From assembly GCF_049959315.1 (NCBI RefSeq), contig NZ_CP188201.1: a stretch of 64,000 nucleotides of DNA. One strand, 5' to 3'. The notes under the pieces were generated by a model. It was not told the DNA's origin. It saw only the letters and a program-made list of their open reading frames with translations, and did not search any database. Origin of the DNA: Serratia proteamaculans_D. Its GTDB lineage: Bacteria > Pseudomonadota > Gammaproteobacteria > Enterobacterales > Enterobacteriaceae. Numbering within the stretch: the first letter of the stretch is position 1; every line of letters starts with the position of its first letter. Of this stretch, positions 8,535-15,615 are shown piece by piece. The position numbers were made by a program, and so were the translations under genes.

Positions 8535-9556
8535 TACTTATGCCCTGCGGCTAACAGCTGATCCAACTCGCCACCGGTGGAGAAATGCGTTTTCATCACC
8601 TGCAGCCAGCCACCAAACTGATCTTCCACCCGGAACAGCTTGGTATCCGGGAACTGGCCTTTGGCCGCGGCCATCGCCTGCTTATCGTAAACACGGTAGT
8701 AGTAGCTGGTGATCACCTGCTGCGCTGCCGGGCTGTAGAGATAATTAAGGTAATCCTTGGCCGCCTGTTCGGTGCCATTTCTTGCCACGTTTTTATCGAC
8801 CCAGGCCACCGGGAACTCCGCCAGAATATCGACCGGCGGCACGATCACCTCGTATTTGTCTTCGCCATACTGCTTGCGAATATTGTTCACTTCCGACTCA
8901 AAGCTGATCAGCACGTCACCCAGGCCACGTTCCACGAAGGTAGTGGTCGCACCGCGGCCGCCAGTGTCAAACACCAGCACGTTTTTCAGGAACCGGGTCA
9001 TAAAGGCGCGGGTTTTGGCCTGATCATTGCCATCCGCCTGGTTGGCGGCACCCCAGGCGGCCAGATAGGTATAACGGCCGTTACCGGAGGTTTTCGGGTT
9101 CGGGAACACCAGCTTCACGTCGTCACGCACCAAATCATTCCAGTTATGAATGCCTTTTGGATTGTCCTTACGCACCAGGAAAGCCATGGTGGAATAGAAA
9201 GGAGAGCTGTTGTTCGGTAAGCGGGACTGCCAGTCAGCCGGGATCAGTTGCCCACGATCGTGCAGGATCTGCACGTCGGTCACCTGGTTGTAGGTCACTA
9301 CGTCGGCGCGCAAACCCTGCAGGATCGCCAGCGCCTGCTTGGAAGAGCCGGCGTGGGATTGCTTGATGGTCAGCTTGTCGCCCGGATGCTGCTGGTTCCA
9401 TTGCTGCTCAAAACCTGGGTTCAGCGCGGTAAACAATTCACGGGAAACGTCATAGGAGCTGTTCAGCAATTCCGTTGCCGACAGCGGGCCGCTGGCTAAC
9501 AGCGCCGCCGCCAACCATCCTTTCAGTACGATATTTTTAACCCGCGTTTGTTTCAT
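8534..9556 (-). CDS. cysP: Thiosulfate-binding periplasmic protein
   Basis: A 340-residue periplasmic binding protein that delivers thiosulfate (and sulfate) to CysTWA. A signal peptide covers residues 1-27, with cleavage expected after LSA before TELLNSSYDVSREL. It matches CysP rather than the sulfate-binding Sbp along its whole length (SHAGSSKQALAILQGL, NPKTSGNGRYTYLAAWGAA, LFRVEDQFGGW). It is the first gene of cysPTWA on the minus strand. The 200-bp gap upstream holds the promoter. Confidence 0.96.
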   Translation of the reverse strand: MKQTRVKNIVLKGWLAAALLASGPLSATELLNSSYDVSRELFTALNPGFEQQWNQQHPGDKLTIKQSHAGSSKQALAILQGLRADVVTYNQVTDVQILHDRGQLIPADWQSRLPNNSSPFYSTMAFLVRKDNPKGIHNWNDLVRDDVKLVFPNPKTSGNGRYTYLAAWGAANQADGNDQAKTRAFMTRFLKNVLVFDTGGRGATTTFVERGLGDVLISFESEVNNIRKQYGEDKYEVIVPPVDILAEFPVAWVDKNVARNGTEQAAKDYLNYLYSPAAQQVITSYYYRVYDKQAMAAAKGQFPDTKLFRVEDQFGGWLQVMKTHFSTGGELDQLLAAGHK

Positions 9557-9599
9557 TGTGCACCTTATTACTGAGTCATTCCGTCGGGCTTTCGCCCTG

Positions 9600-9690
9600 A
9601 TGTTGACCAGTGTATTTATAACTAGGTGCGGAGCTGTAACGCTTTTATATACCGTTTAGTGATTTTCAAGCATCAAACGCTATAAGGCAG
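9600..9690 (-). promoter_or_regulatory. Probable cysP promoter, CysB-dependent type
   Basis: The AT-rich stretch upstream of cysP contains a -10-like TATAAAT (plus-strand ATTTATA at 9614-9620) with no good -35 at the right distance. That is typical of activator-dependent cys promoters. CysB sites are too degenerate to place by eye, so CysB control is inferred from the operon's identity. Confidence 0.45.
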
Positions 9691-9756
9691 GAACGGAGCG
9701 GCATGGCAGAGGGGGAAGTAAAACCGGAGCAGGTGTAGCCAACCCCGGTAAAGGTG

Positions 9757-10656
9757 TTACAGCGACAGCAAACGCGTCAGTGATGGCGCAAAGTAATAAC
9801 TGCCGGTCACCGCACGGCTGAAACGCAGCATCGCGTCGCGTTTGCCGTCCAGATCGCCGAACATGCTCAGCAGTTGCTTTTCGATGTTGTGCAGGCGCGC
9901 GCAGTAGGCGATGAAATAAAGACCATGCTTGCCGCTGGCGGTACCGTAAGGCAGGCTTTGGCGCAGGATCTTCAGGCCCTTGCCCTCTTCTTTCAGATCA
10001 ACGCGGCTGACGTGCGAGGTGTCCGGCCGCTGCTCCGGCGGCAGTTCTTCGCTGTCATGTTTGGTACGGCCGATAATCTGCTCCTGCTGTTCGGTGGTGA
10101 AACGCTGCCACTGACGCAGATTGTGTTCATAACGCTGCACCAGCACGTAGCTGCCGCCTGCGTCTTCTTCGCCTTCGGCAATCACCGCCACTTCCGGTCG
10201 CTTGTCGCCCTGCGGGTTTTCCGTGCCGTCGATAAAGCCGCTCAGGTCACGCTCTTCCACCCAGCGGAAACCGTGGGTTTCTTCTTCAATTTTGATGGCA
10301 TTGCCGAACGCTGCCAGCGCAGCCTGGGCCAGCGTGAAGTTAACATCATGACGCAGGGATTGAATATGGATCAGCAGGTCGCGCTGGGTGGCCGGTGCCA
10401 GCCCTTTGCCGAGCGGGGTGAATGGCTTCAGCTCTTTGGCGCCCTGGCCGCTGGACAGGTCATGCCAAACGTCATAGCCAAAGGCAACCACCGCGCCCAA
10501 ATGCGCATCGGGGAACTGCTGCTGCAGCTCGGTCAACGTCTGGCAAAACTGCTTGCAGCCCTGACGGAGTTCGGCAAATTCGCCCTGTACCGTGGCTTCC
10601 ATAAAAATGGCGAAACGGCAGTGTTCCAGCAAAATGCCGCTCTGAACCTGTGTCAT
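9757..10656 (-). CDS. yfeX: Dyp-type heme peroxidase YfeX
   Basis: A 299-residue cytoplasmic heme peroxidase of the DyP family. The catalytic GXXDG motif appears as GFIDGTENP near residues 141-149 and the heme-binding His is in DTSHVSRVD near 210-218. I chose the start at 10656 (MTQVQSGILLEHCRFA) because GAGGA sits just upstream and family members begin there; an extension to 10671 has no such site. It has no signal peptide and no encapsulin neighbour. Proposed roles in the family are porphyrinogen oxidation or heme metabolism; the physiological substrate is unsettled. Confidence 0.93.
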   Translation of the reverse strand: MTQVQSGILLEHCRFAIFMEATVQGEFAELRQGCKQFCQTLTELQQQFPDAHLGAVVAFGYDVWHDLSSGQGAKELKPFTPLGKGLAPATQRDLLIHIQSLRHDVNFTLAQAALAAFGNAIKIEEETHGFRWVEERDLSGFIDGTENPQGDKRPEVAVIAEGEEDAGGSYVLVQRYEHNLRQWQRFTTEQQEQIIGRTKHDSEELPPEQRPDTSHVSRVDLKEEGKGLKILRQSLPYGTASGKHGLYFIAYCARLHNIEKQLLSMFGDLDGKRDAMLRFSRAVTGSYYFAPSLTRLLSL

Positions 10657-10823
10657 TGTCGTTATCCTCAATAGCAGAATCGAGTAACAGTAGCCTGTTA
10701 CGAATGCGCAGCATCATACCGCAAGCAAGGGTAATTGCCTTGCCCGAACGCAAAGAAAATAAGGATATCCGTCATGATGAAGGATGCTGGGGCGCCGCAG
10801 ATTGGGCGCCCAAAAAGAAAGGC

Positions 10824-11408
10824 TTACTGAGGTTTGGCGTGCCAGATAATCTTGCTGATCGTCCAGCTTTTCAGGGTGTCATCCGGTGGGATGATGTCCT
10901 GCTGGCCGGCCCACTTGCCGCTGAAGATGTAGGTCACGTACTTGCTCTGCTCCGACACACACTCCACCTTGCCGGCATCGTCGCCGTCGGCCGGTTTACA
11001 GGCACCGAACGCCTTGCTGTACAGGTCACTGAACGGCGTACCAAGTTTGCTGCCCCACTCGGTCGCCACCTTGCTGTCCATCACGTCCACCCGTTGCACG
11101 TGGCCCTTGGGTTCACCGGTGATCACCAGTTTCACGTCATTGCCGTCCATCGCCTGATAGTAAGAAACTATCTGGCCCTGGCTGGTGGCCATGCCGCCGC
11201 GCAGGCGGTAATCGCCTTTCAAGCCGTCGTTGATGGCGCTTTCCGACATCGGGGTGCCGGCGTTCAAATCGCCAACGCCCTTGGCGCTGACCTCAAGGCT
11301 GCTGCCAAACCAGTTAAGCGGCGACAGGCTCGACCAGGAGAAGTTCGACATCGTCGAACAGCCAGTCAGTAACAGCGGGAGCCCTAACAGCAGTGGGCGA
11401 ATATTCAT
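10824..11408 (-). CDS. yfeY: YfeY family lipoprotein
   Basis: A 194-residue lipoprotein with a signal sequence ending in the lipobox LLTGC (Cys17), followed by Ser, so outer-membrane sorting is likely. It resembles YfeY, described as a sigma-E-regulated lipoprotein in E. coli; function is unknown. The start at 11408 (MNIRPLLLGLPLLL) is preferred because AAGGAG precedes it and it gives a clean lipoprotein signal, whereas the longer frame to 11468 adds a non-signal extension. No clear sigma-E -35/-10 pair was found in the 133 bp upstream. It lies between yfeX and yfeZ, as in E. coli. Confidence 0.9.
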   Translation of the reverse strand: MNIRPLLLGLPLLLTGCSTMSNFSWSSLSPLNWFGSSLEVSAKGVGDLNAGTPMSESAINDGLKGDYRLRGGMATSQGQIVSYYQAMDGNDVKLVITGEPKGHVQRVDVMDSKVATEWGSKLGTPFSDLYSKAFGACKPADGDDAGKVECVSEQSKYVTYIFSGKWAGQQDIIPPDDTLKSWTISKIIWHAKPQ

Positions 11409-11541
11409 CTCTAGCTCCTTAACATCAAAGGCATGGGCCCGGCGTTTTGCTGCGTGCCAGCCTCTCACAACTGCCCACGCTTCGCCATCGGTTGCGAGCT
11501 TGGAGTGCAGAAAATAGGAAAAGTGCCGCCGCAGGCGGCAA

Positions 11542-12006
11542 TTACCCGGCTTCGTTCTGTACGGTAAAGCAGGCTTTTAGCCGCTGGTTCAGCAACAAAT
11601 AGGCCAGGGCCAATGCATCAAGCAGTATCAGGACAGCATCCAGCGGTGGCTGATTGTCGGCCTGTTGCCACAGGTTGAACACCGAACCGCCCAGTGCCGC
11701 CAGTAGCGAGAGGCAAAGCACCCAACGCCAGGCGCGCCACAATCGCGGCCATTGGTGACGCCGTGGAGCTAACAGAAATGCCAGCGCCGCCGGCAGCCCC
11801 AGCATGATGCCGTACCAGAACCTTTGGGTGTCAGGATAAAACAGCTGCAGCAGCCCTTCCCCCTGCTGGCGCGAAGCACCGGCCATCACGAACAAAATCC
11901 AGGTCCGGGCCTGTAAAACCAGCACGCCCCAAAACCACAGCGGCAAACGCAGCGCGCCATGATGATCGTAATCGTCGGGGGAAAAACGGTGTGGGAGTGA
12001 CTTCAA
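11542..12006 (-). CDS. yfeZ: YfeZ-like inner-membrane protein (DUF2919 type), TTG start
   Basis: A 154-residue membrane protein with about four hydrophobic segments (LWFWGVLVLQARTWILFVMAG near 24-44 and three more) that matches YfeZ by content and position next to yfeY and ypeA. Function is unknown. No ATG is usable: the frame opens at TTG 12006-12004, with AAGGAA just upstream. An 8-codon ORF (12029-12003) with a strong AGGAG site ends in a TGA overlapping this TTG, suggesting coupled translation. A sequence error or frameshift at the 5' end is the alternative. Confidence 0.82.
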   Translation of the reverse strand: MKSLPHRFSPDDYDHHGALRLPLWFWGVLVLQARTWILFVMAGASRQQGEGLLQLFYPDTQRFWYGIMLGLPAALAFLLAPRRHQWPRLWRAWRWVLCLSLLAALGGSVFNLWQQADNQPPLDAVLILLDALALAYLLLNQRLKACFTVQNEAG

Positions 12007-12029
12007 CGTCGGTTCCTTGCCAATTTCAT
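12003..12029 (-). CDS. Eight-codon leader ORF overlapping the yfeZ start
   Basis: ATG at 12029 encodes MKLARNRR and stops with TGA at 12005-12003. It is preceded by GGAG at good spacing, and its stop overlaps the TTG start of yfeZ. It may serve reinitiation on yfeZ, or it could be the true 5' end of yfeZ with a +1 shift. Evidence is the SD and the overlap only. Confidence 0.35.
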   Translation of the reverse strand: MKLARNRR

Positions 12030-12079
12030 TTTATTACTCCTTCAAATGGGAGTCCTGTTTAGCATTTTCAATGTGCCCG

Positions 12080-12096
12080 CTTAAGAACCCCTTAAG
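12080..12096. promoter_or_regulatory. PmrA/QseB-type box upstream of ygiW
   Basis: The sequence CTTAAG-N5-CTTAAG (CTTAAG at 12080-12085 and 12091-12096) is a perfect direct repeat of the hexamer recognised by PmrA and QseB. A third near-match CTTAAC lies at 12111-12116. In E. coli the ygiW-qseBC promoter is a QseB target, so this site probably controls the ygiW homologue starting at 12181, although qseBC is not adjacent here. Confidence 0.8.
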
Positions 12097-12180
12097 ATTT
12101 TCATGCTTTACTTAACCCCATCAAACCAGCAGTCCTGATTGGCAGGGCTTTAATTCTCGATTGAGATAAGGAAGCTTCAA

Positions 12181-12579
12181 ATGAAAAAATATACCCTGGC
12201 CGCATTAATCGCTCTGTGCAGCGCACCGGTTCTGGCTCAGCAAGGCGGGTTCCTCGATCCTGCCGCGCCGCAGACACAAACGCAAAATACCCAGCAGGGA
12301 GGCTTCTCCGGCCCAAGCGCGGCGCTGACCACGGTAGACAAGGTGAAGTCGATGAGCGATGACACCTGGGTGATGCTGCAGGGCAATATCGAGCAGCGCG
12401 TTGGTGACGACACCTATACCTTCCGCGACGCCAGCGGCACCCTGACAGTAGAGATCGACAAAAAACGCTGGAACGGCCAGACCATCACCCCGAAAGATAA
12501 AGTGCAGTTGGAAGGGAAAGTGGATAAAGACTGGAGCAGTGTGGAAGTGGATGTGAAGAACATCAAAAAACTGCCTTAA
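12181..12579 (+). CDS. ygiW: YgiW family periplasmic OB-fold stress protein
   Basis: A 132-residue exported protein. The signal peptide is MKKYTLAALIALCSAPVLA, followed by a QG-rich linker with two GGF repeats and the OB-fold core (TVDKVKSMSDDTWVMLQGNI, TYTFRDASGTLTVEIDKKRW, VQLEGKVDKDWSSVEVDVKNI). YgiW/YdeI/OmdA proteins are periplasmic and linked to tolerance of peroxide, acid and cationic peptides. The SD AAGGAAG precedes the ATG. It is divergent from yfeZ and sits 85 bp after the PmrA/QseB-type box. It is not followed by qseBC, unlike in E. coli. Confidence 0.9.
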   Translation: MKKYTLAALIALCSAPVLAQQGGFLDPAAPQTQTQNTQQGGFSGPSAALTTVDKVKSMSDDTWVMLQGNIEQRVGDDTYTFRDASGTLTVEIDKKRWNGQTITPKDKVQLEGKVDKDWSSVEVDVKNIKKLP

Positions 12580-12590
12580 CACGCAGCAAC

Positions 12591-12612
12591 GGGCGGTGAA
12601 GTTTCACCGCCC
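12591..12612. terminator. Convergent hairpin between ygiW and ypeA
   Basis: A 10-bp perfect inverted repeat GGGCGGTGAA / TTCACCGCCC with a 2-nt spacer lies between two converging genes. Neither side has a proper T tract, so termination efficiency is uncertain. Confidence 0.5.
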
Positions 12613-12622
12613 GAATAACCAC

Positions 12623-13048
12623 TCAATATTCCTGATCTTCGATCAGTCGTTTGCCCAGGTTGGTCACATTCTGGATCTCGTAACCGAGTTTTTCGTACAT
12701 CTCGATCACTGTGTCGTTGTCTTCACGCACCACCAGCTGGATCTTCGGACACCCGCGCGCGATCAGCTTCTTCTCCAGACGGTTAATTAACGCATTGGCA
12801 ATACCGCGCCCGCGATAATCCGGATGCACCCCCAGATAATACGCCGAACCGCGATGGCCATCGTAACCGCCCATCACTGAGCCCACGACTTCTCCGCCCA
12901 CTTCGGCGACCAGAAACAGGTCCGGATCGTGATTCAGTTTACGTTCAATATCCATCTCAGGATCGTTCCACGGTCGCAGCAGATCGCAGCGCTCCCACAG
13001 GGTAATGACTTCTTCAAAGTCGTCTTGTCGAAATACGCGAATTTCCAT
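12623..13048 (-). CDS. ypeA: GNAT acetyltransferase YpeA
   Basis: A 141-residue single-domain GNAT protein, the same length as E. coli YpeA and nearly identical in its first 70 residues. The acetyl-CoA loop is HPDYRGRGIANALI near 76-89 and a C-terminal strand follows at LGKRLIEDQEY. The substrate is not established. The position next to amiA is conserved. Confidence 0.94.
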   Translation of the reverse strand: MEIRVFRQDDFEEVITLWERCDLLRPWNDPEMDIERKLNHDPDLFLVAEVGGEVVGSVMGGYDGHRGSAYYLGVHPDYRGRGIANALINRLEKKLIARGCPKIQLVVREDNDTVIEMYEKLGYEIQNVTNLGKRLIEDQEY

Positions 13049-13253
13049 CGATGTTCGCCGCTGTTAATTAAGATGTTTATCTGATTATCGCGTGATTATT
13101 CACTTACGCAATATCAAACTGCGATTTACCCCAGCAATTATCCAGAAATAGTCGGTAACCCGCGTAATAAATGGACATAGTTATCAGGTCGATTAATGAT
13201 TATCAATACGATATAACGTCGCAAAATAGAATTTGTCGATGGAGCGTAGCATT

Positions 13254-14153
13254 ATGAAAAAGCAGGTTAAACAATTCCTCAATTTTAAGCCGCTCTCCGT
13301 TTCCCCCTCGCGACGTCAATTGCTGCTCTCCGGCCTGGCGTTGGTACTGCTCGGCAGCAAAAGCCAAAGCGCCGAAGCCGAGTCCGGTGGCATGCTGCGC
13401 AACCAACATCCCAAGCCGACAAGCAAGCCGGCAGCTAAACCGTCCGGCAGCAAAAGGCTGGTGATGATCGACCCTGGTCACGGCGGTATCGACTCCGGCG
13501 CGGTCGGCAGCGAAGGCTCACAGGAAAAACACGTCGTGTTGGAGATTGCCAACCACGTCCGTCGCATCCTGCACGAACAGGAACACGTCGAAGTCCGTCT
13601 GACGCGGGAAGAAGACGAATTTATCCCCTTGTTCCAACGGGTGGAGATTGCCCACCAGCATCAGGCCGACCTGTTTATCTCGATTCACGCCGACGGTTTT
13701 ACCAGCCCGGAAGCCTCTGGCGCTTCGGTGTTTGCCCTGTCCAATCGCGGTGCCAGCAGCGCCATGGCGCGTTACCTGTCCAACCGTGAAAACGCCGCCG
13801 ATGACGTGGCCGGTGGCAAGTACAAAAACCAGGACAACTATCTGCAACAGGTGCTGTTTGATCTGGTGCAGACCGATACCATCAACAACAGTCTGACGCT
13901 CGGTCGCCACGTGCTCGGCCAGATCCGTCCGGTACACCACCTGCACAGCAACAGTACGGAACAGGCGGCCTTTGCGGTGCTGAAATCCCCGTCGATTCCT
14001 TCAGTGCTGGTAGAAACCTCGTTCATTACCAACCCGGCAGAAGAGCGCCTGCTCGGCACTACCGCATTTCGCGAAAAAATCGCCCGCGCCATTGCCGATG
14101 GGGTGATCAGCTTCTTCAGCTATTACGATACCCACCAACGAAAACCCGGCTGA
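13254..14153 (+). CDS. amiA: N-acetylmuramoyl-L-alanine amidase AmiA
   Basis: A 299-residue periplasmic zinc amidase that splits septal peptidoglycan during cell separation. A twin-arginine signal (SPSRRQLLLSGLALVLLG, residues 18-35) marks Tat export, as for E. coli AmiA. Zinc residues are His76 (DPGHGGIDSGAVG), Glu91 (SQEKHVV) and His145 (SIHADG), with the catalytic VETSF glutamate near 255. The start at 13254 has GGAG at 13241-13244; an upstream ATG at 13239 gives a longer N-terminus that would bury the Tat motif deeper. hemF follows after 69 bp. Confidence 0.95.
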   Translation: MKKQVKQFLNFKPLSVSPSRRQLLLSGLALVLLGSKSQSAEAESGGMLRNQHPKPTSKPAAKPSGSKRLVMIDPGHGGIDSGAVGSEGSQEKHVVLEIANHVRRILHEQEHVEVRLTREEDEFIPLFQRVEIAHQHQADLFISIHADGFTSPEASGASVFALSNRGASSAMARYLSNRENAADDVAGGKYKNQDNYLQQVLFDLVQTDTINNSLTLGRHVLGQIRPVHHLHSNSTEQAAFAVLKSPSIPSVLVETSFITNPAEERLLGTTAFREKIARAIADGVISFFSYYDTHQRKPG

Positions 14154-14222
14154 TACTGCCAGCCGCGGTGAATAAAGGTATACTCTGCGCCTTGTTCAGT
14201 CAGACGCTGTGAATTATCCCGT

Positions 14223-15143
14223 ATGAGTTTATCGACCATCGCAGAAGTAAAATCCTTCCTGCTGGCGCTGCAGGACCGCATCTGCAGCCAGTTGGCCCAG
14301 GCCGACGGCAGCGCCGTTTTCAACGAAGACCGCTGGACGCGTGAAGAAGGCGGCGGTGGCCGCAGTCGGGTGTTGACCGACGGCGCGGTGTTCGAACAGG
14401 CGGGCGTCAACTTTTCACACGTCTCCGGCGCTACCCTGCCCGCTTCCGCTAGCGCGCATCGCCCCGAACTGGCCGGACGCAGCTTCCAGGCGATGGGCGT
14501 CTCGCTGGTGATCCATCCGCGCAGCCCCTACATTCCTACCAGCCACGCCAACGTGCGCTTTTTCATTGCGGAAAAACCGGGTGAAGAACCGGTGTGGTGG
14601 TTTGGCGGTGGCTTTGACCTGACGCCGTTTTATGGCTTCGAAGAAGACGCCGTTCACTGGCACCGTACCGCCGAACAGCTGTGTGCGCCCTTCGGGGAAC
14701 AGGTTTACCCCAAATACAAAAAGTGGTGCGACGACTATTTCTTTATCAAGCACCGCAACGAAGCACGCGGCATCGGCGGCCTGTTCTTTGATGACCTGAA
14801 CACCCCGGACTTCGCCACCTGCTTCGCCTTTACCCAGGCGGTGGGCGAAGGCTTCCTCGAGGCGTATCTGCCGATCGTAGAGAAACGCAAAACGCTAAGC
14901 TGGGGCGATCACCAGCGTCAGTTCCAACTGTATCGTCGTGGCCGCTACGTGGAATTCAACCTGGTCTGGGACCGGGGCACGCTGTTCGGCCTGCAAACCG
15001 GTGGCCGTACCGAATCCATCCTGATGTCGATGCCGCCGCTGGTGCGCTGGGAATACAATTATCAACCGGCGGAAGACAGCCCGGAAGCGGCGCTGTACCG
15101 TGATTTCCTGCCGGTGCGCGATTGGCTGAAGGAGCCGGAATGA
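14223..15143 (+). CDS. hemF: Oxygen-dependent coproporphyrinogen III oxidase
   Basis: A 306-residue cytoplasmic enzyme that converts coproporphyrinogen III to protoporphyrinogen IX with O2, in heme synthesis. Typical motifs are EDRWTREEGGGGRSRV, PRSPYIPTSHANVRFF, WWFGGGFDLTPFY, FKHRNEARGIGGLFFDDL (here FIKHRNEAR) and RRGRYVEFNLVWDRGTLFGL. It sits downstream of amiA as in E. coli. The stop TGA overlaps the start region of yaiI. Confidence 0.97.
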   Translation: MSLSTIAEVKSFLLALQDRICSQLAQADGSAVFNEDRWTREEGGGGRSRVLTDGAVFEQAGVNFSHVSGATLPASASAHRPELAGRSFQAMGVSLVIHPRSPYIPTSHANVRFFIAEKPGEEPVWWFGGGFDLTPFYGFEEDAVHWHRTAEQLCAPFGEQVYPKYKKWCDDYFFIKHRNEARGIGGLFFDDLNTPDFATCFAFTQAVGEGFLEAYLPIVEKRKTLSWGDHQRQFQLYRRGRYVEFNLVWDRGTLFGLQTGGRTESILMSMPPLVRWEYNYQPAEDSPEAALYRDFLPVRDWLKEPE

Positions 15144-15598
15144 TGCAGATTTGGGTTGATGCGGACGCCTGTCCCAACGTAATCAAAGAAGTGCTGTTTC
15201 GGGCGGCGGATCGCACCGCGATGTCGGTGACGCTGGTGGCTAACCAGCCGCTGAGAACGCCGCCGTCAAAGCACATCCACACCCTGCAGGTAGCTGCCGG
15301 TTTTGACGTGGCGGATAACGAAATTGTGCGCCGCTGTGAGAAAGGCGATCTGGTGATCACCGCCGATATCCCGCTGGCAGCAGAAGTGATAGAGAAAGGG
15401 GCGGTGGCGCTGAACCCACGCGGTGAACGTTACACCCCGGATACCATTCGTGAGCGCCTGAACATGCGTGACTTTATGGACACCCTGCGCTCCAGCGGCA
15501 TCCAGACCGGCGGCCCGAATACGCTGAACCAGCGTGACCGTCAGCAGTTCGCCAACGAGCTGGACAAGTGGCTGCAGCAGGCAAAACGGGCGCAGTAA
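15143..15598 (+). CDS. yaiI: YaiI/YqxD family protein (DUF188)
   Basis: A 151-residue protein with the family's MQIWVDADACPNVIKE start, GDLVITADIPLAAEVIEKGA and NPRGERYTPDTIRERL motifs; this is a PIN-like fold by family knowledge, biochemical role unknown. Two ATGs lie in tandem at 15140 and 15143; 15143 aligns best with homologues. AAGGAG at 15129-15134 serves either. It overlaps the hemF stop, suggesting coupling. Confidence 0.9.
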   Translation: MQIWVDADACPNVIKEVLFRAADRTAMSVTLVANQPLRTPPSKHIHTLQVAAGFDVADNEIVRRCEKGDLVITADIPLAAEVIEKGAVALNPRGERYTPDTIRERLNMRDFMDTLRSSGIQTGGPNTLNQRDRQQFANELDKWLQQAKRAQ

Positions 15599-15608
15599 TT
15601 GCGCCCGC
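15583..15608 (-). terminator. Terminator for the receptor gene, between yaiI and the TonB receptor
   Basis: An 8-bp stem CGGGCGCA / TGCGCCCG with loop ATTAC reads into TTTT on the minus strand, ending the TonB-dependent receptor transcript. On the plus strand it overlaps the yaiI stop and lacks a T tract. Confidence 0.7.
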
Positions 15609-15615
15609 ATCCCGT

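Noticed and set aside
10790..10811. Terminator after yfeX
   Set aside because: A GGGCGCC/GGCGCCC hairpin exists, but neither exit has a T tract and it lies upstream of yfeX, before the end of yfeY.
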